A stretch of 64,000 nt of DNA, taken from NCBI GenBank assembly GCA_014905825.1, contig JACGCN010000052.1, positions 186,001 through 250,000 of the forward strand. Direction: 5' to 3'. The notes below the pieces were generated by a model. It was not told where the DNA came from, made no database searches, and worked only from the letters and a program-made list of their open reading frames with translations. Made by a program: the position numbers and the translations under genes. This document shows, piece after piece, positions 21,479 to 31,527 of this stretch (the first letter of the stretch is position 1; each line of letters starts with the position of its first letter). This DNA is from Lyophyllum atratum (Eukaryota; Basidiomycota; Agaricomycetes; Agaricales; Lyophyllaceae).

Positions 21479-23873
21479 ATGCAGCGCGCTCAGCTAGACT
21501 ATCTAAACCGCGAACTCACCCTCTTGATGCAGTATAATCCTCCACTGCAATCTCCGTATCTAGACCCTGACGACCTGTCAGAAACTGCCGACATATGCCC
21601 CAGTCTTACTGCACCCTCAATCTTCTACGACAAACATCTAGACGGAAATCTTTTGTTGAAACGGGTTCAAGTCATTCCGTTGGCGACGCATATCTCCCGA
21701 GCTGTGAACGTCACCTTACAATCGCTCAGCGCGAGAAAGGTGCCTATTTCAGCTCACCATCCGACGGACTCTTTTCCATCGCAGGAACTTCGTTCTTTCG
21801 ACCAACGTGACCTGAGGGTGCGAATAAAAGATGCACAATCCCTCGCCGAGGTATACCAAAGAACGACCGGACTATATTCTTGTGTTGTGTCTTCCATGTT
21901 TCTGCTTCATCCACGTGCAGATGGATGGGACGGCGTATTGCACTGGGGTTGTACCGGGCCGCGGAATTGGTATGAACTCGAAGCTTTCAGTCAAAACTAC
22001 GGACTCAAAATCCTCAATGGGGACCAAAGGACAGACAAGTTACAGGGGTCTATCGACGAACAAACGCGCGAGACATTGCGCATCATCAAACAGAGGCACC
22101 GTGCTTTAGCGTATTGGTCGATTTTTGCCATCTCCAAAGAGGCGGAAGATGTTCTCGAGGGAATGGATGTCGCGACTTGGGCAGACAACTTCCCATACGA
22201 ATTATGCAACACGAAGGGGTATTCAGCGCCGCCGGATATCCAGTTCAAACCTACGGATGCATCAACGACGGGTTGGGGAGTATCGGTATCATCCCTTCCC
22301 ACTCTTTCAGTCGCAGAACGGGTTTCCACCATCGCTGTCGCACCGGAATTGGCTCAAGTTGGCGAGATGACCACCCCAGCGAAAGAAATTCCCCTTCGAA
22401 GAAGTTCTCGATTGCATAGACTAATCGCCACAAGAAAGTGGAAGTCGAAGGGATCTCCGGCGAACAGAGAAGAAGCAGGGGTACCGCCTAAGAATACCAG
22501 GGTCTCGTGGCCAAAGGTTACTGTGCCGGCGCGGACTGTAACGTCGACTACAACGTCTGAAATGGCCAGCTTGTTCTTACAGAGGGTAACTTACGGTTTC
22601 AATGGTTGTATTCCATATTTACACCGCTTCAACAGGCCTGGGCTCGGTCCGTGGAGCAGAACACGACATACACCGTTTTCAGCTGTGGGAACTTCGAAAG
22701 GATCGGCTTTCGTCACCGCTCCAGTCAGACACTTTTTCTCTCTGAACTTATCCGAGTTCCCGAGTGCAAGAACCCTGGCTACGGAAAAATCAGTATAGGG
22801 CTTTTTCTGTCGATTGTACAAGACGTGCTGGATCGTACAGAGCTTGAACGTCGTCAGGATGAATCGCCTCGATCCAACAATCGAAAAAGGCGGCGGGAAA
22901 CTCTTGCTTCAGATCCGAACAAGCGGTGTAAGACGAGGGCCATGGCTTTGAAAGAGCGGAGCGAGGTGGATGAGCGGAATAGGAACCAGGAGGTACGGAG
23001 CTAAGGACTTCTTGATCCCCACACTGACTCTCCTTATAGAATGTAAAAAAAGACGCCAGGAAACGCTCCTTAATGTTACTCGAGCTGCGCTATGGAGTCT
23101 ACAACTCCCCGGCCCCAGCGTCCTTCTTGCGCACACACAGCATCCAGAAGGAGACATATGGACCTGAAGAGTACCTTTCGATCATCCTCACTTCAAGAAT
23201 TGCAGGTGGTGCGACTGGCGTCGCACATGGCGCAACCCTACGACTTCTAGCTTCAGATGGAGAAGTTCGATGCGTTGACGTCGTTGTCAAGCTATCGTTC
23301 AAGTCTGAACAAAGGGAGCGCCTACGACATGAGTGTACCATCTACGAGCACCTTGAAACGCGGGGAGTCGAGGGCATACCATTCGTATACGGGTTGTTCG
23401 AGGACGTCGAGACAGATACTACTGCTCTCGTTATGAGCCATGTCGGTACTGCGCTGATAACCCTCCTGCCCGACGATCGCAGTTACGGGAGAACCCTCTC
23501 GAAATCAGCTAGGTGGGTAGATACATCACCCCATCGTCTCCCATCTCAACCGTTTTCTGTCCCTAGAGCTGCATACCTTCGTGTTCTGAATGACATCCAT
23601 GACGCTGGTGTCCGTCACCGCGATATACGACCAGAGAACCTCACGCTGCACGATGACGATCGCGTGGCTATCATAGACTTTGATATGGCGGAGCTGAATC
23701 CTAGCGAAGGGGCGAAGCGGCGCGAAATGCGTCACATCACGGATTTGCTGAATGGTCAATATAGTCCGCCGAATGAGTTCCCTAGCATGGCAACAACCCC
23801 GGAGAAAGAGACCTCTCGAAAGCCACGATCGCACCTCGCACGAGTGGATGAAGACGAGGAAGAGGGGTATTGA
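21479..23873 (+). CDS. Kinase-like protein with degenerate nuclease region (paralogue C)
   Basis: Exons 21479-22585, 22636-22992, 23040-23512 and 23567-23873 encode 747 residues, with the same plan, intron phases and length as B. The ATG at 21479 was chosen because it aligns with the B start (the shared segment is LLMQYNPPL); a longer frame exists upstream. The nuclease motif is lost further than in B: WEFKS reads WSIFA, so both Glu and Lys are gone. The kinase residues are intact: VVVK with Lys572, HRDIRPEN with Asp665 and Asn670, and IDFDMAE with Asp683. A basic NLS-like stretch (NRKRRRE) lies before the kinase domain, and the tail is acidic. B and C are direct tandem duplicates. The function is not known. 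Confidence 0.75.
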
Positions 23874-24689
23874 ATTACACAGCGCATAGACTCACTGGGG
23901 ATGCAGCGTCGTGGCCACGACGAGACCGTGGTGGCGTTTAGGCATTACATGGCATACATGCCCGAAGGTTGTCGAAGTCATGCTCCATACGAGCAGCGGA
24001 TGATGGGATCCAACTTGTCTTCCAATGACTTTGTCTCAATTAGCTGCCCGACCTCGCCGATTCGCTGATGACATTCCCCCGCTACTTGGATACCCTGTCG
24101 CATGCATTCACCCGAACTAGAAACACTTGGATACATTACCGAGATTATGATATTCGCGATTTATAAGTTATACCGACTCTTACGAACGTCCATGCTCGCA
24201 GGAAAACGAGGACACTCGCAGACGTGTGGAAAGATGGTACCTGGCATGAGCGGATGAACACCAGGAAGACGGCATTGGCTAGCGACCTGGTGCGCATGTT
24301 CAATGTATATAGGGTCAGAAATATTAGTTCATTCTTGGTACGCGACGACGGAGATCAAGCAGAACGGTTACGGCCCAAGCTACGAGAAAGGTCGAAGCTA
24401 AACCAAACCGCATGGAACCCTGTCCAGACCTTATAGCACATCCAACTTTGAAAGGTCTACGCGTCACATGAAGGTCAAAGTCATCGTCACGATAAGATTG
24501 GATTGATAGAGACGGACGAGGAAGAATAGATAAGGATAAATACGACCGAAGAAGAATTACAACCAGAATATACAATACATTAACCATCCGATTCTAGTAG
24601 CAGCCGTTCTAATCCAAGCACAAGTAGCAAGCAGTCCGTATCCTCTATCGCATCCCGCGTACATTCATCTATATGCTATATTCGCTTCC
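23874..24689. other. No gene recognised
   Basis: No supported coding region. It separates the kinase-like genes from the repeat block and shows no obvious internal repeats. Confidence 0.4.
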
Positions 24690-24890
24690 AAGACCGATGT
24701 TCCAAGGGGCCGATGTTCTAGCAGTTCGTATCCGTATCCAAGCAATGATTCTGATGCAGCAGTCGGGAGGCCAGTGTTCTTGCAATTCGTATCCGTATCC
24801 AAGCAGTGGTTCTCTAATGCGGCAGTCCGAGTCGGGAGGCCAGTGTTCTTGCCATTCCGTATCCAAGCAGGTCGTCCGGTAATTCATATC
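24690..24890. repeat. Short tandem repeats, about 60-70 bp unit
   Basis: Diverged tandem units carry CCGTATCCAAGCA, then an AATG-AGCAGTCGGGAGGCC segment, then TGTTCTTGCAATTC. Two full units and one partial unit are visible here. A further one and a half units recur at about 25870-25960 between larger repeats. Confidence 0.7.
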
Positions 24891-24894
24891 CGTC

Positions 24895-26580
24895 TTCATC
24901 TCCATGTCGAATGCGAGCAGCGGCGAGGGTATAAGGGTATCAAGGTTCGGGGTCCGGAAAGGAGGCTGTACCAGGTTGATGATATCACGTCGGGCCCCCG
25001 ACGACCGAGGGAGAATAGGATGCGTCGGGAGGGGAGCAAGGAAGAACGCGGCGCATCGAGAAGCATCAAAGAACCAGGCATCTAGCGGGGCGTCCCCCGC
25101 TTATGATGACCGTGGCCCATGACGTTCTTGGTCGATGAAGGATACCGCGTGCTCCTCGACGTCGTGGAGAGCCGCTGATGACAATAGAAACGCAGCCGGA
25201 GCGTAGGCGACCTCGGTGGCCGAGACGGTCGGGAGGGAGGGAGGGAGAGGTCGGATCGAGAATAGGGATTTGGTATATGGGTCATGCGGCGCCAGTCTAG
25301 AATGCAAGCAGCAGCGGGGGTATAAGGGTATCAAGGTTCCGTGTCCGGAGAGAAGGCCTCAGGAGGCTGGTGATGTCATGTCGGGCCCCAGACGACGGAG
25401 GGAGAATAAGTTGCGTTGGGAGGGGAGCAAAGAAGGACGCGGCGCATCGAGAAGCATCACAGAACCAGGCATCTAGCGGGGCGTCCCCCGCTTATGATAA
25501 CCATGGCCCATGACGTTCTTAGTCGATGAATGAAACCACGTGCTCCTGGACGTCGTGGAGAGCCGCTCACAGGAGGGTAGGCGAGGCGACCTCGGTGCCG
25601 AGACGGTCGTCGGGAGTGACGGGGGAGGTCGGGTCGAGAGTAGGGAGGTGGCATATGGGCCATACGGCGCTAGTCTCGGTGAGGGTCGTCGGCGACAGGG
25701 GTATGGGGGGTATTGGCGTGGGTATATGAGGCGTGAAGCAGCAGAAAAAGAACCCGTGAAGAGAGGAAGAGAGAGGAAAGAAAAGGAATGATGGACGCTG
25801 AACGAAAGGTGAAGGCGTCAGCAAATGCAGCCACCATGACAGAAGAGAGTAACGCACCTTGCAACTCATTTCCGATCCGTATCCAAGCAACCATTCTAAT
25901 GAAGCAGTCGGGAGGCCGATGTTCTTGCAATTCCGTATCCAAGCAGGTCGTCCAGTGCAGCAGTCGTTTCTAATTCGTGTTCGTATTCGTATTCTTCTCC
26001 ATGTCGAATGCAAGCAGCGGCGAGGGGTATAAGGGTATGAAGGTTCGGTGTCCGGAGAGAAGGCTATATCAGGCTGGTGATGATGTGATGATGTCGGGCC
26101 CCGACGACGGAGGAAGGATAGGATGGGTTGGGAGCAACGAGGAACGCGGCGCATCGAGAAGCATCAAAGAACCAGGCATCTAGCGGGGCGTCCCCCGCTT
26201 ATGATGACCAAGGCCCATGACGCTTGAGTCGATGAATGAAACCGCATGCTCCTCGACGTCGTGGAGAGCCGCTCGCGATGAAAGGGGCGCAGCCGGAGGG
26301 TGGGATACCTCGATGGCCGGGAGAGTGGTCGCGAGGGAGGCGGAGGCGGATCGAGAATAGGGATGTGGTATATGGGTCATGCGGCGCCAGTCTCGGGGAG
26401 GGTCGTCGGGGACAGGGGTATATGGGGAGTAGGCGTGGGTATACGAGGCGTGAAGCAGTAGGAAAAGAACCCATAGAAAGAGAGAAAAAGAGAGAGAAAA
26501 AGGAATGCTGGACGCTGAACGAAAGGCGAAGTCTTTAGCAAATGTAGCCACCATGACAGAAGAGAGTAACACACCTTAAC
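24895..26580. repeat. Three large direct repeats of about 400-600 bp
   Basis: Three diverged copies start at about 24900, 25300 and 25985. Each opens with a GCAAGCAGCGGCG-like block and GGTATAAGGGTAT, carries a hairpin with arms AGCGGGG and CCCCGCT (25084, 25475 and 26182), and continues through a GACGTCGTGGAGAGCCGCT block. The second and third copies extend through a purine-rich GAAAGAGAG run to AGAGAGTAAC and a CTCATTTCCGA block. The last copy ends at the stop codon of the next gene (26584). Small insertions and deletions distinguish the copies. Confidence 0.75.
26180..26554 (-). CDS. Possible small repeat-borne membrane or secreted protein
   Basis: This is an open frame of 124 codons in the third large repeat. 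It starts MVATFAKDFAF, has a hydrophobic stretch (roughly residues 18-40, Leu/Phe/Ser-rich) that could be a signal anchor, and then a Pro/His/Arg-rich tail ending KRGTPR and a stop inside the hairpin. The second repeat starts the same way (ATG at 25837, MVAAFADAF) but is interrupted, and the first keeps only the C-terminal end. Whether it is translated is uncertain. It may simply be a chance frame in G-rich repeats. Confidence 0.25.
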   Translation of the reverse strand: MVATFAKDFAFRSASSIPFSLSFSLFLWVLFLLLHASYTHAYSPYTPVPDDPPRDWRRMTHIPHPYSRSASASLATTLPAIEVSHPPAAPLSSRAALHDVEEHAVSFIDSSVMGLGHHKRGTPR

Positions 26581-26583
26581 GGC

Positions 26584-29242
26584 TCATTTCCGACGCGTCA
26601 TATAGGACCGGGGCAGCCAGCTCATGGACGCAGCCTCGATCCTCCGTCTCTTCATCGGCGGCCTAGCCACCCTCTCCCCCTTCATCTCCCCCTCCCCCTC
26701 CCCGTCCTCCTCCCCATCATCAGACTCCTCCCTCTTCCTCTTCAGTCTCAAATCCACGCGCCGCCGCTCGTCCTCCTCCAGCCGTTGCGCTTCCACCACC
26801 TCACTCTGCCATACCGGTCGCGCCTTCTTAAGGGGCCACCGCATTGGCACGGAGGGATCATAGACGAACTTCCGCTTCTTCTCGCGCTCCTCGTGTTCCG
26901 GTTCCGCTACGGCCTTCCTCTTGCTGGAGATAGAGGTCACGACCGTAGACGCGTCCGCAACACGTCGCGCGAGCCTCAACTCCTCCCTCGCCGCAACACG
27001 TCGCGCGAGCCTCAACTCCTCCCTCGCCGCAACACGTCGCGCGAGCCTCGACTCCTCCCTCAACTCCTCCCTGTATGCATCATCACGTGCAACGATCTCA
27101 TCCGCCCGCCTCTCCTTCTCCCTCTGCACCTTCCGCTTCTCCTCCTGCAGCAGCCTCGCCAAGGACGGCTTGTCCTCCCTCGACCCCGCCTTGACTTCGG
27201 GACGCGCCAAAGAACAAAGCCTATTCACGGCGGCTCGGCCCTCCCTAACCCACTCTGGTTCAGGGGGAGGCAGCAGCATCTTTGCCAAAAACGACTCATC
27301 CTCCTCCCACCCAACATTGAGTTCGGGACGCGCATAAGAGCGAAGCCTATTCACGGCGGCTTGGCCCTTCATAACCCACTCTACCTCACGAGGGGCGGGG
27401 GGCTCAGCCAGGCCCAATCGACGCCGGAGCTCCCTGAGTTGTCTGTCGAGGAAGATAGCCTCGTTGATGTCGACGACGGGTGGCTCAGGCTCTACAAGTG
27501 TGACGTCGTTCGCAGACCACCCAAGATGCTCAGGCTCGGCGATGTTGGTTGGAGGGAAGGGGATGGATGGTAGCTCATGGGAAGGCGCCTCGGCTGGGAT
27601 GGTAGTATAGGTAGGGACGGGAGCGTAGTCGTTTGGAAAGAGGGGGATGGATGGTAGTTCATGGAAAGGCCCCTCGGCTGGGATGATAATATAGGTAGCG
27701 ACGGGAGCGCATGGGCTGACGGGGAAGGGGACCCAGCAGCATGCCTGAGGATCCCATGAGACCATGGGGAGTGGGATTGCTACGTTGGGCTGGGGTGCGA
27801 ATGGCAGGAATGACAGTCCCGATGATAGAATGGGCTGGATAGATGCTGGGGGCGCGACCGAAGCGGCAGCCTCGGTGTGGTCGACCATGTTGACTTCAGG
27901 CACATCGATGACCTGGAGTCCGGTGAAGAGCGCGACGAGATTGTCCTCGTCGGTAGGGGGGAGTGAGAACGTATATTCTTCAACGACGTCTGGTGGCAGG
28001 ATATCAGTACGAATGGCCTTGGCGTGAAGAGAGCAAGGTACGTACCCTCCATATCTGCCTCGACATCATCGACGTCCATCTTCACGTCGACGTAGACTTC
28101 TTTCTCCAACACTGGGCGAGGCTGACGGTGTTCTATAATCGGGCAAGCGATGGTCAGCGACATCAACGACATCGACAACAGTGAGGGCTTACCCATAAAC
28201 GATGCAGAGGAAATGGTGCTAGGCGTGCTTAAGATGGATACCCAGGATGCTGTCGGCGACGTAATATTAGATATGGACTAGGCGGGGACGATGACGCGAG
28301 CTTACATTGATAGATAGGCTGAGGGAAGGTAGACGGGGCCGATATGCTGGTTTGGTTTGTCACGGACGCCCATGATGCTGTCGGCGATATAATATTAGAT
28401 ATGAACTAGGCGGGGACGGACGAGGACGGGGGCTTACATTCAAGATTGTGCTGGGGGAAGGTAGACGGGGCCGATATGCTGGTTTGGTTTGTCACGGACG
28501 CCCATGATGCTGTCGGCAACATAATATCAGATATGGACTAGGCAGGGAACAACGACGGGGGCTTACATTGATAAATAGGCTGAGGGAAGGTAGATGAGGC
28601 AAATGTGCTATCTGGGTTTGAGATGGAAGCAAACGATGCTGTCGACGATATAATATTAGATATGGACTAGGCGGGGAACGGGGACGGGGGCTTACATTGA
28701 TAAATAGGCTGAGGGAAGGTAGATGAGGCAAATGTGCTGCTTGAGTTTGAGATGGAAGCAAACGATGCTGTCGACGATATAATATTAGATATGGACTAGG
28801 CGGGGACGAGGACGGGGGCTTACATTGAAGAATAGGCTGAGAGAATGTGGACGGGGCTAATGTGCTAGGCGGGCTTGAGACTGCTGTCGGCGATATGGTA
28901 TTAGATATGGACTAAGGCGGGGACGAGGACGGGAGGCTCACATTCAAGAATGTGCTGGGGGAAGGTAGACGGGATCAATGTGCTAGGCGGGCTTGAGACG
29001 GATGCTAATGCTGTCGGCAAGGTAATATTAGATATGGACTAGGCGGGGAGCGAGGACACGGGCTTACATTGAAGAACTTGCTGGGGGAAGGCGGGCGGGG
29101 TCAATTGGTAGACCGGGGCCACAGGATTAGGAGCGGGTATGGGGGCATTTGCGGCGGGGAACATGTTGGCTGGGAGGGAGGTAGGGAGGGGAGAGGGAAC
29201 GGCGCTGAGGACTGAGGCGTGGAGCTTTCTGGTACGAGCCAT
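26584..29242 (-). CDS. Low-complexity protein built from a tandem mini-exon array
   Basis: Ten exons close in frame: 29068-29242, 28942-29010, 28824-28883, 28696-28767, 28567-28638, 28438-28509, 28306-28377, 28193-28249, 28046-28132 and 26584-27989, giving 713 residues. All nine introns are phase 1. Exons 2-8 are repeated cassettes of 57-72 nt, seven of them, giving Ser/Thr/Pro-rich peptide repeats such as SPPSTLxPSTFPQ. The last exon encodes a Pro-rich region, two related segments around a V..GxAAVNRL motif, a highly charged Arg/Glu helix with a repeated AAREELRLARRV block, and a basic acidic-patched C-terminus with NLS-like clusters. I recognise no domain. The charged C-terminus suggests a nuclear or nucleic-acid-associated role, but this is a guess. 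ATG 29242 is the first in-frame start. Confidence 0.65.
28193..29067. repeat. Tandem array of exon+intron units (about 115-132 bp)
   Basis: Seven units each hold a 57-72 nt exon and a 56-60 nt intron. On the minus strand the introns are nearly identical: they begin GTAAGCCCCCGTC (one begins GTGAGCC), contain CCTAGTCCATATCTAATA with a branch-like CTAAT, and end CGACAG. Every exon has a length divisible by three and is flanked by phase-1 introns, so units can be gained or lost without changing the frame. Confidence 0.85.
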
Positions 29243-30414
29243 GATAATGAGCAGTGATGCTTGGGCTTGGAAGATGGTGGTGCGGTGTAAACGAAGAGAT
29301 CGAAGTGTCGGTGAAGCTGACGATCAACTATAAACGAAGAGGCTTTGCCGATGTTTGGTCGTGGAAGTCGCGATCGAGACGTGGAGGACATGTCAGCGCC
29401 GCCGGGAAGTCGCTGGAGGACGAGGGTGGTGGTGAAGGCTGGGGACGGGGGTGAATTGTTAGAGGGTGGTGGGGAGTTTTCTGTGAGAAGAAGAATTGGA
29501 GGCGCCGGGTAAAACTGAGGATCAGGAGGTGGTTCCAGCAATTCGCGTATGGATAGCTCGACGCGATCGAATTCGTGTTACGCGTCGACGTCACGGGATT
29601 TGAACTTTGACGGGATCGACTTCATGACTTGTTTAGCAGAAACATAACGAAAGAATATGCTTTTAGAATTGTACTAGATGGCCGTTGCATTCTCTGAACA
29701 CGTCTACTGTCAACAATTCATCGATATGATTTGGGTAGATAAATATACATACCTAGATGCTAAGCGCTGGGCCGTCAAGAGCTGGTGCCAACTAGCATGG
29801 ATGACTTTGATATCCATGGTCCAGTCATCCATCGAACATTTAGAGCTAAAGTCACGTCAATGGATATTCGACATAGATAGATCGTAGCCTGTAGGGTCCA
29901 TACCTCGCAAACTCATTCCGTAGCCCGAGATTCAAGATTATTCTACCCAGTGCTGTAGATTTCATTGGGAAAGGAGCATAATGCAAGTATGAAAAGACTT
30001 ACGAATATCTAGAATACGACCAACCTCTGCCTCCGAGCCTAGTGCTCCGTTGTTCGTGCCATGTATGCTGGTAGGCTCGTCATAGTTGCATGACGTATCA
30101 CAGGAGAGTCTGCTCTGAGGCCTGGGGTCCTTATACTGTTCCTGTATGAACTTGAGATAGAAGTAGAGAGCTTGTCGAGGAGAACGCGTCAGGAATGGTG
30201 CACAAGGTTAGTCTCTCCTAGACAGACACATCAGTCGTTCCTCCTTTCTTTAGCACAAGGTTCAGAATCAAGGCCAAGTTCTCGATTTTCGCACAGCCAC
30301 GAAATCTTCACGTGACCATCTCTCCACGGTCCGGGTTTCCGCCACCCTCGACTCCTCTAAGTCCGAGTCTTCTTCAACCAGCCCCTTCGCAATCAATGCG
30401 TCCTCCAAGTCTTC
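29243..30414. other. No gene recognised
   Basis: It lies between two divergent genes. Short frames such as 29678-29887 are unsupported. It should contain the promoters of the mini-exon gene and of the tRNA 2'-phosphotransferase gene. Confidence 0.4.
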
Positions 30415-31527
30415 ATGCACATGCTGCAGATACCCCTTCTCTCTGCCCAAAAGCATGTGTTCTTCCACTCATGCTCCACTTCCCCAAGCAGACTATTCCA
30501 CGCAAGCTCCTCCCTCCTCAAGAAGCCTAAAAAATCCAGCTTGAAGTCGACGCCGACACCGAACACCAAAGCACCAGGAACCCCACGGACCAAACCCACG
30601 GTGCACCTCTCGACACTGACGGTATCCAAGTCCATATCTTGGCTCCTCAGACACGGCGCCACGCGGGAAGGGTTGCCAATGCGCCCTGACGGGTACGTCC
30701 CAGTCGAGGACCTCGTACGTGTCCTCTCCGTATTTCCTAGGCTGGAAATAATGGTTTTCCATGGATATCAGCTCCGGCATCCCACATTACGTGGCGTAGA
30801 CATGAGTATGATGGAGAAAATCGTGGCGAACGACTCGAAGAACCGGTTCCATCTCTCCCTCGAACCCCGCGCGCCTCAGGGACCGTCCTCGCACCCCGAC
30901 GTCTGGTGGATCCGCGCTAACCAGGGTCATACCCTTACCGTACGTTCCCTCTCCACACACAGTCTCATAATTTGTGTACCATCTGACGCGCTTTTGGGCA
31001 GGATGTGAAATTGGACCTACAACCTATCACAGATGCGAGCCAAGTCAAGATGGCTGTACACGGGACCAGCGTCGAAGCATGGAAACTGATAGGTGCGTAC
31101 ACCCACCCCCTCTTCTCACGAGGCGCCTCACGAGCTCTGGACAGCGAAGCAGGGGCTTTCCAGAATGGGCCGGCAGCACATCCACCTGGCTCAAGGCATC
31201 ACAGGTCCAGCCGTCGTCAGCGGTATGTTCACCCACCCTCCCTCCCTCCCTCCCTCCCCGACTACCCTCTACGTCCATGTCCTATAACTAACACAAATAC
31301 CAGGAATGCGGAGCTCCTCGCGCGTCCTTGTGTTTATAGACCTCGGGAAAGCCCTCGATGAGGGGATCGAGTTCTACGTGTCCAGTAATGGCGTGGTGTT
31401 GACGCCGGGTAATGAGCTTGGGATACTTGAGACAAGGTTTTTTGAGAGAGTGGAGATGGTTGGGGAGGGGGAGATGGGTATACCTGGACGGGATAAAGAG
31501 GGTGGTGGGGAGAAGGGATCTGGATGA
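30415..31527 (+). CDS. TPT1: tRNA 2'-phosphotransferase
   Basis: Exons 30415-30714, 30772-30939, 31002-31092, 31145-31222 and 31304-31527 encode 286 residues. Tpt1/KptA signatures are present in order: SKSISWLLRHGA, DGYVPVEDLL, NRFHL, WWIRANQGH, HGTSVEAW, GLSRMGRQHIHLAQG and VLVFIDLGKALDEGI..Y.S.NGV. The enzyme transfers the splice-junction 2'-phosphate of ligated tRNAs to NAD+, the last step of nuclear tRNA splicing. That suits a genome with intron-containing tRNA genes like those at 12.8-13.2 kb. The first 45 residues are rich in Ser, Lys and hydrophobic residues and lie outside the conserved core; they could be a mitochondrial-like leader or a mis-chosen start. Exon 1 could begin at the next in-frame ATG two codons on. 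Confidence 0.9.

Noticed and set aside
28193..29067. CRISPR-like or ordinary minisatellite array
   Set aside because: The units contain splice sites and open exons in phase and belong to a eukaryotic gene; spacing and content do not fit CRISPR.
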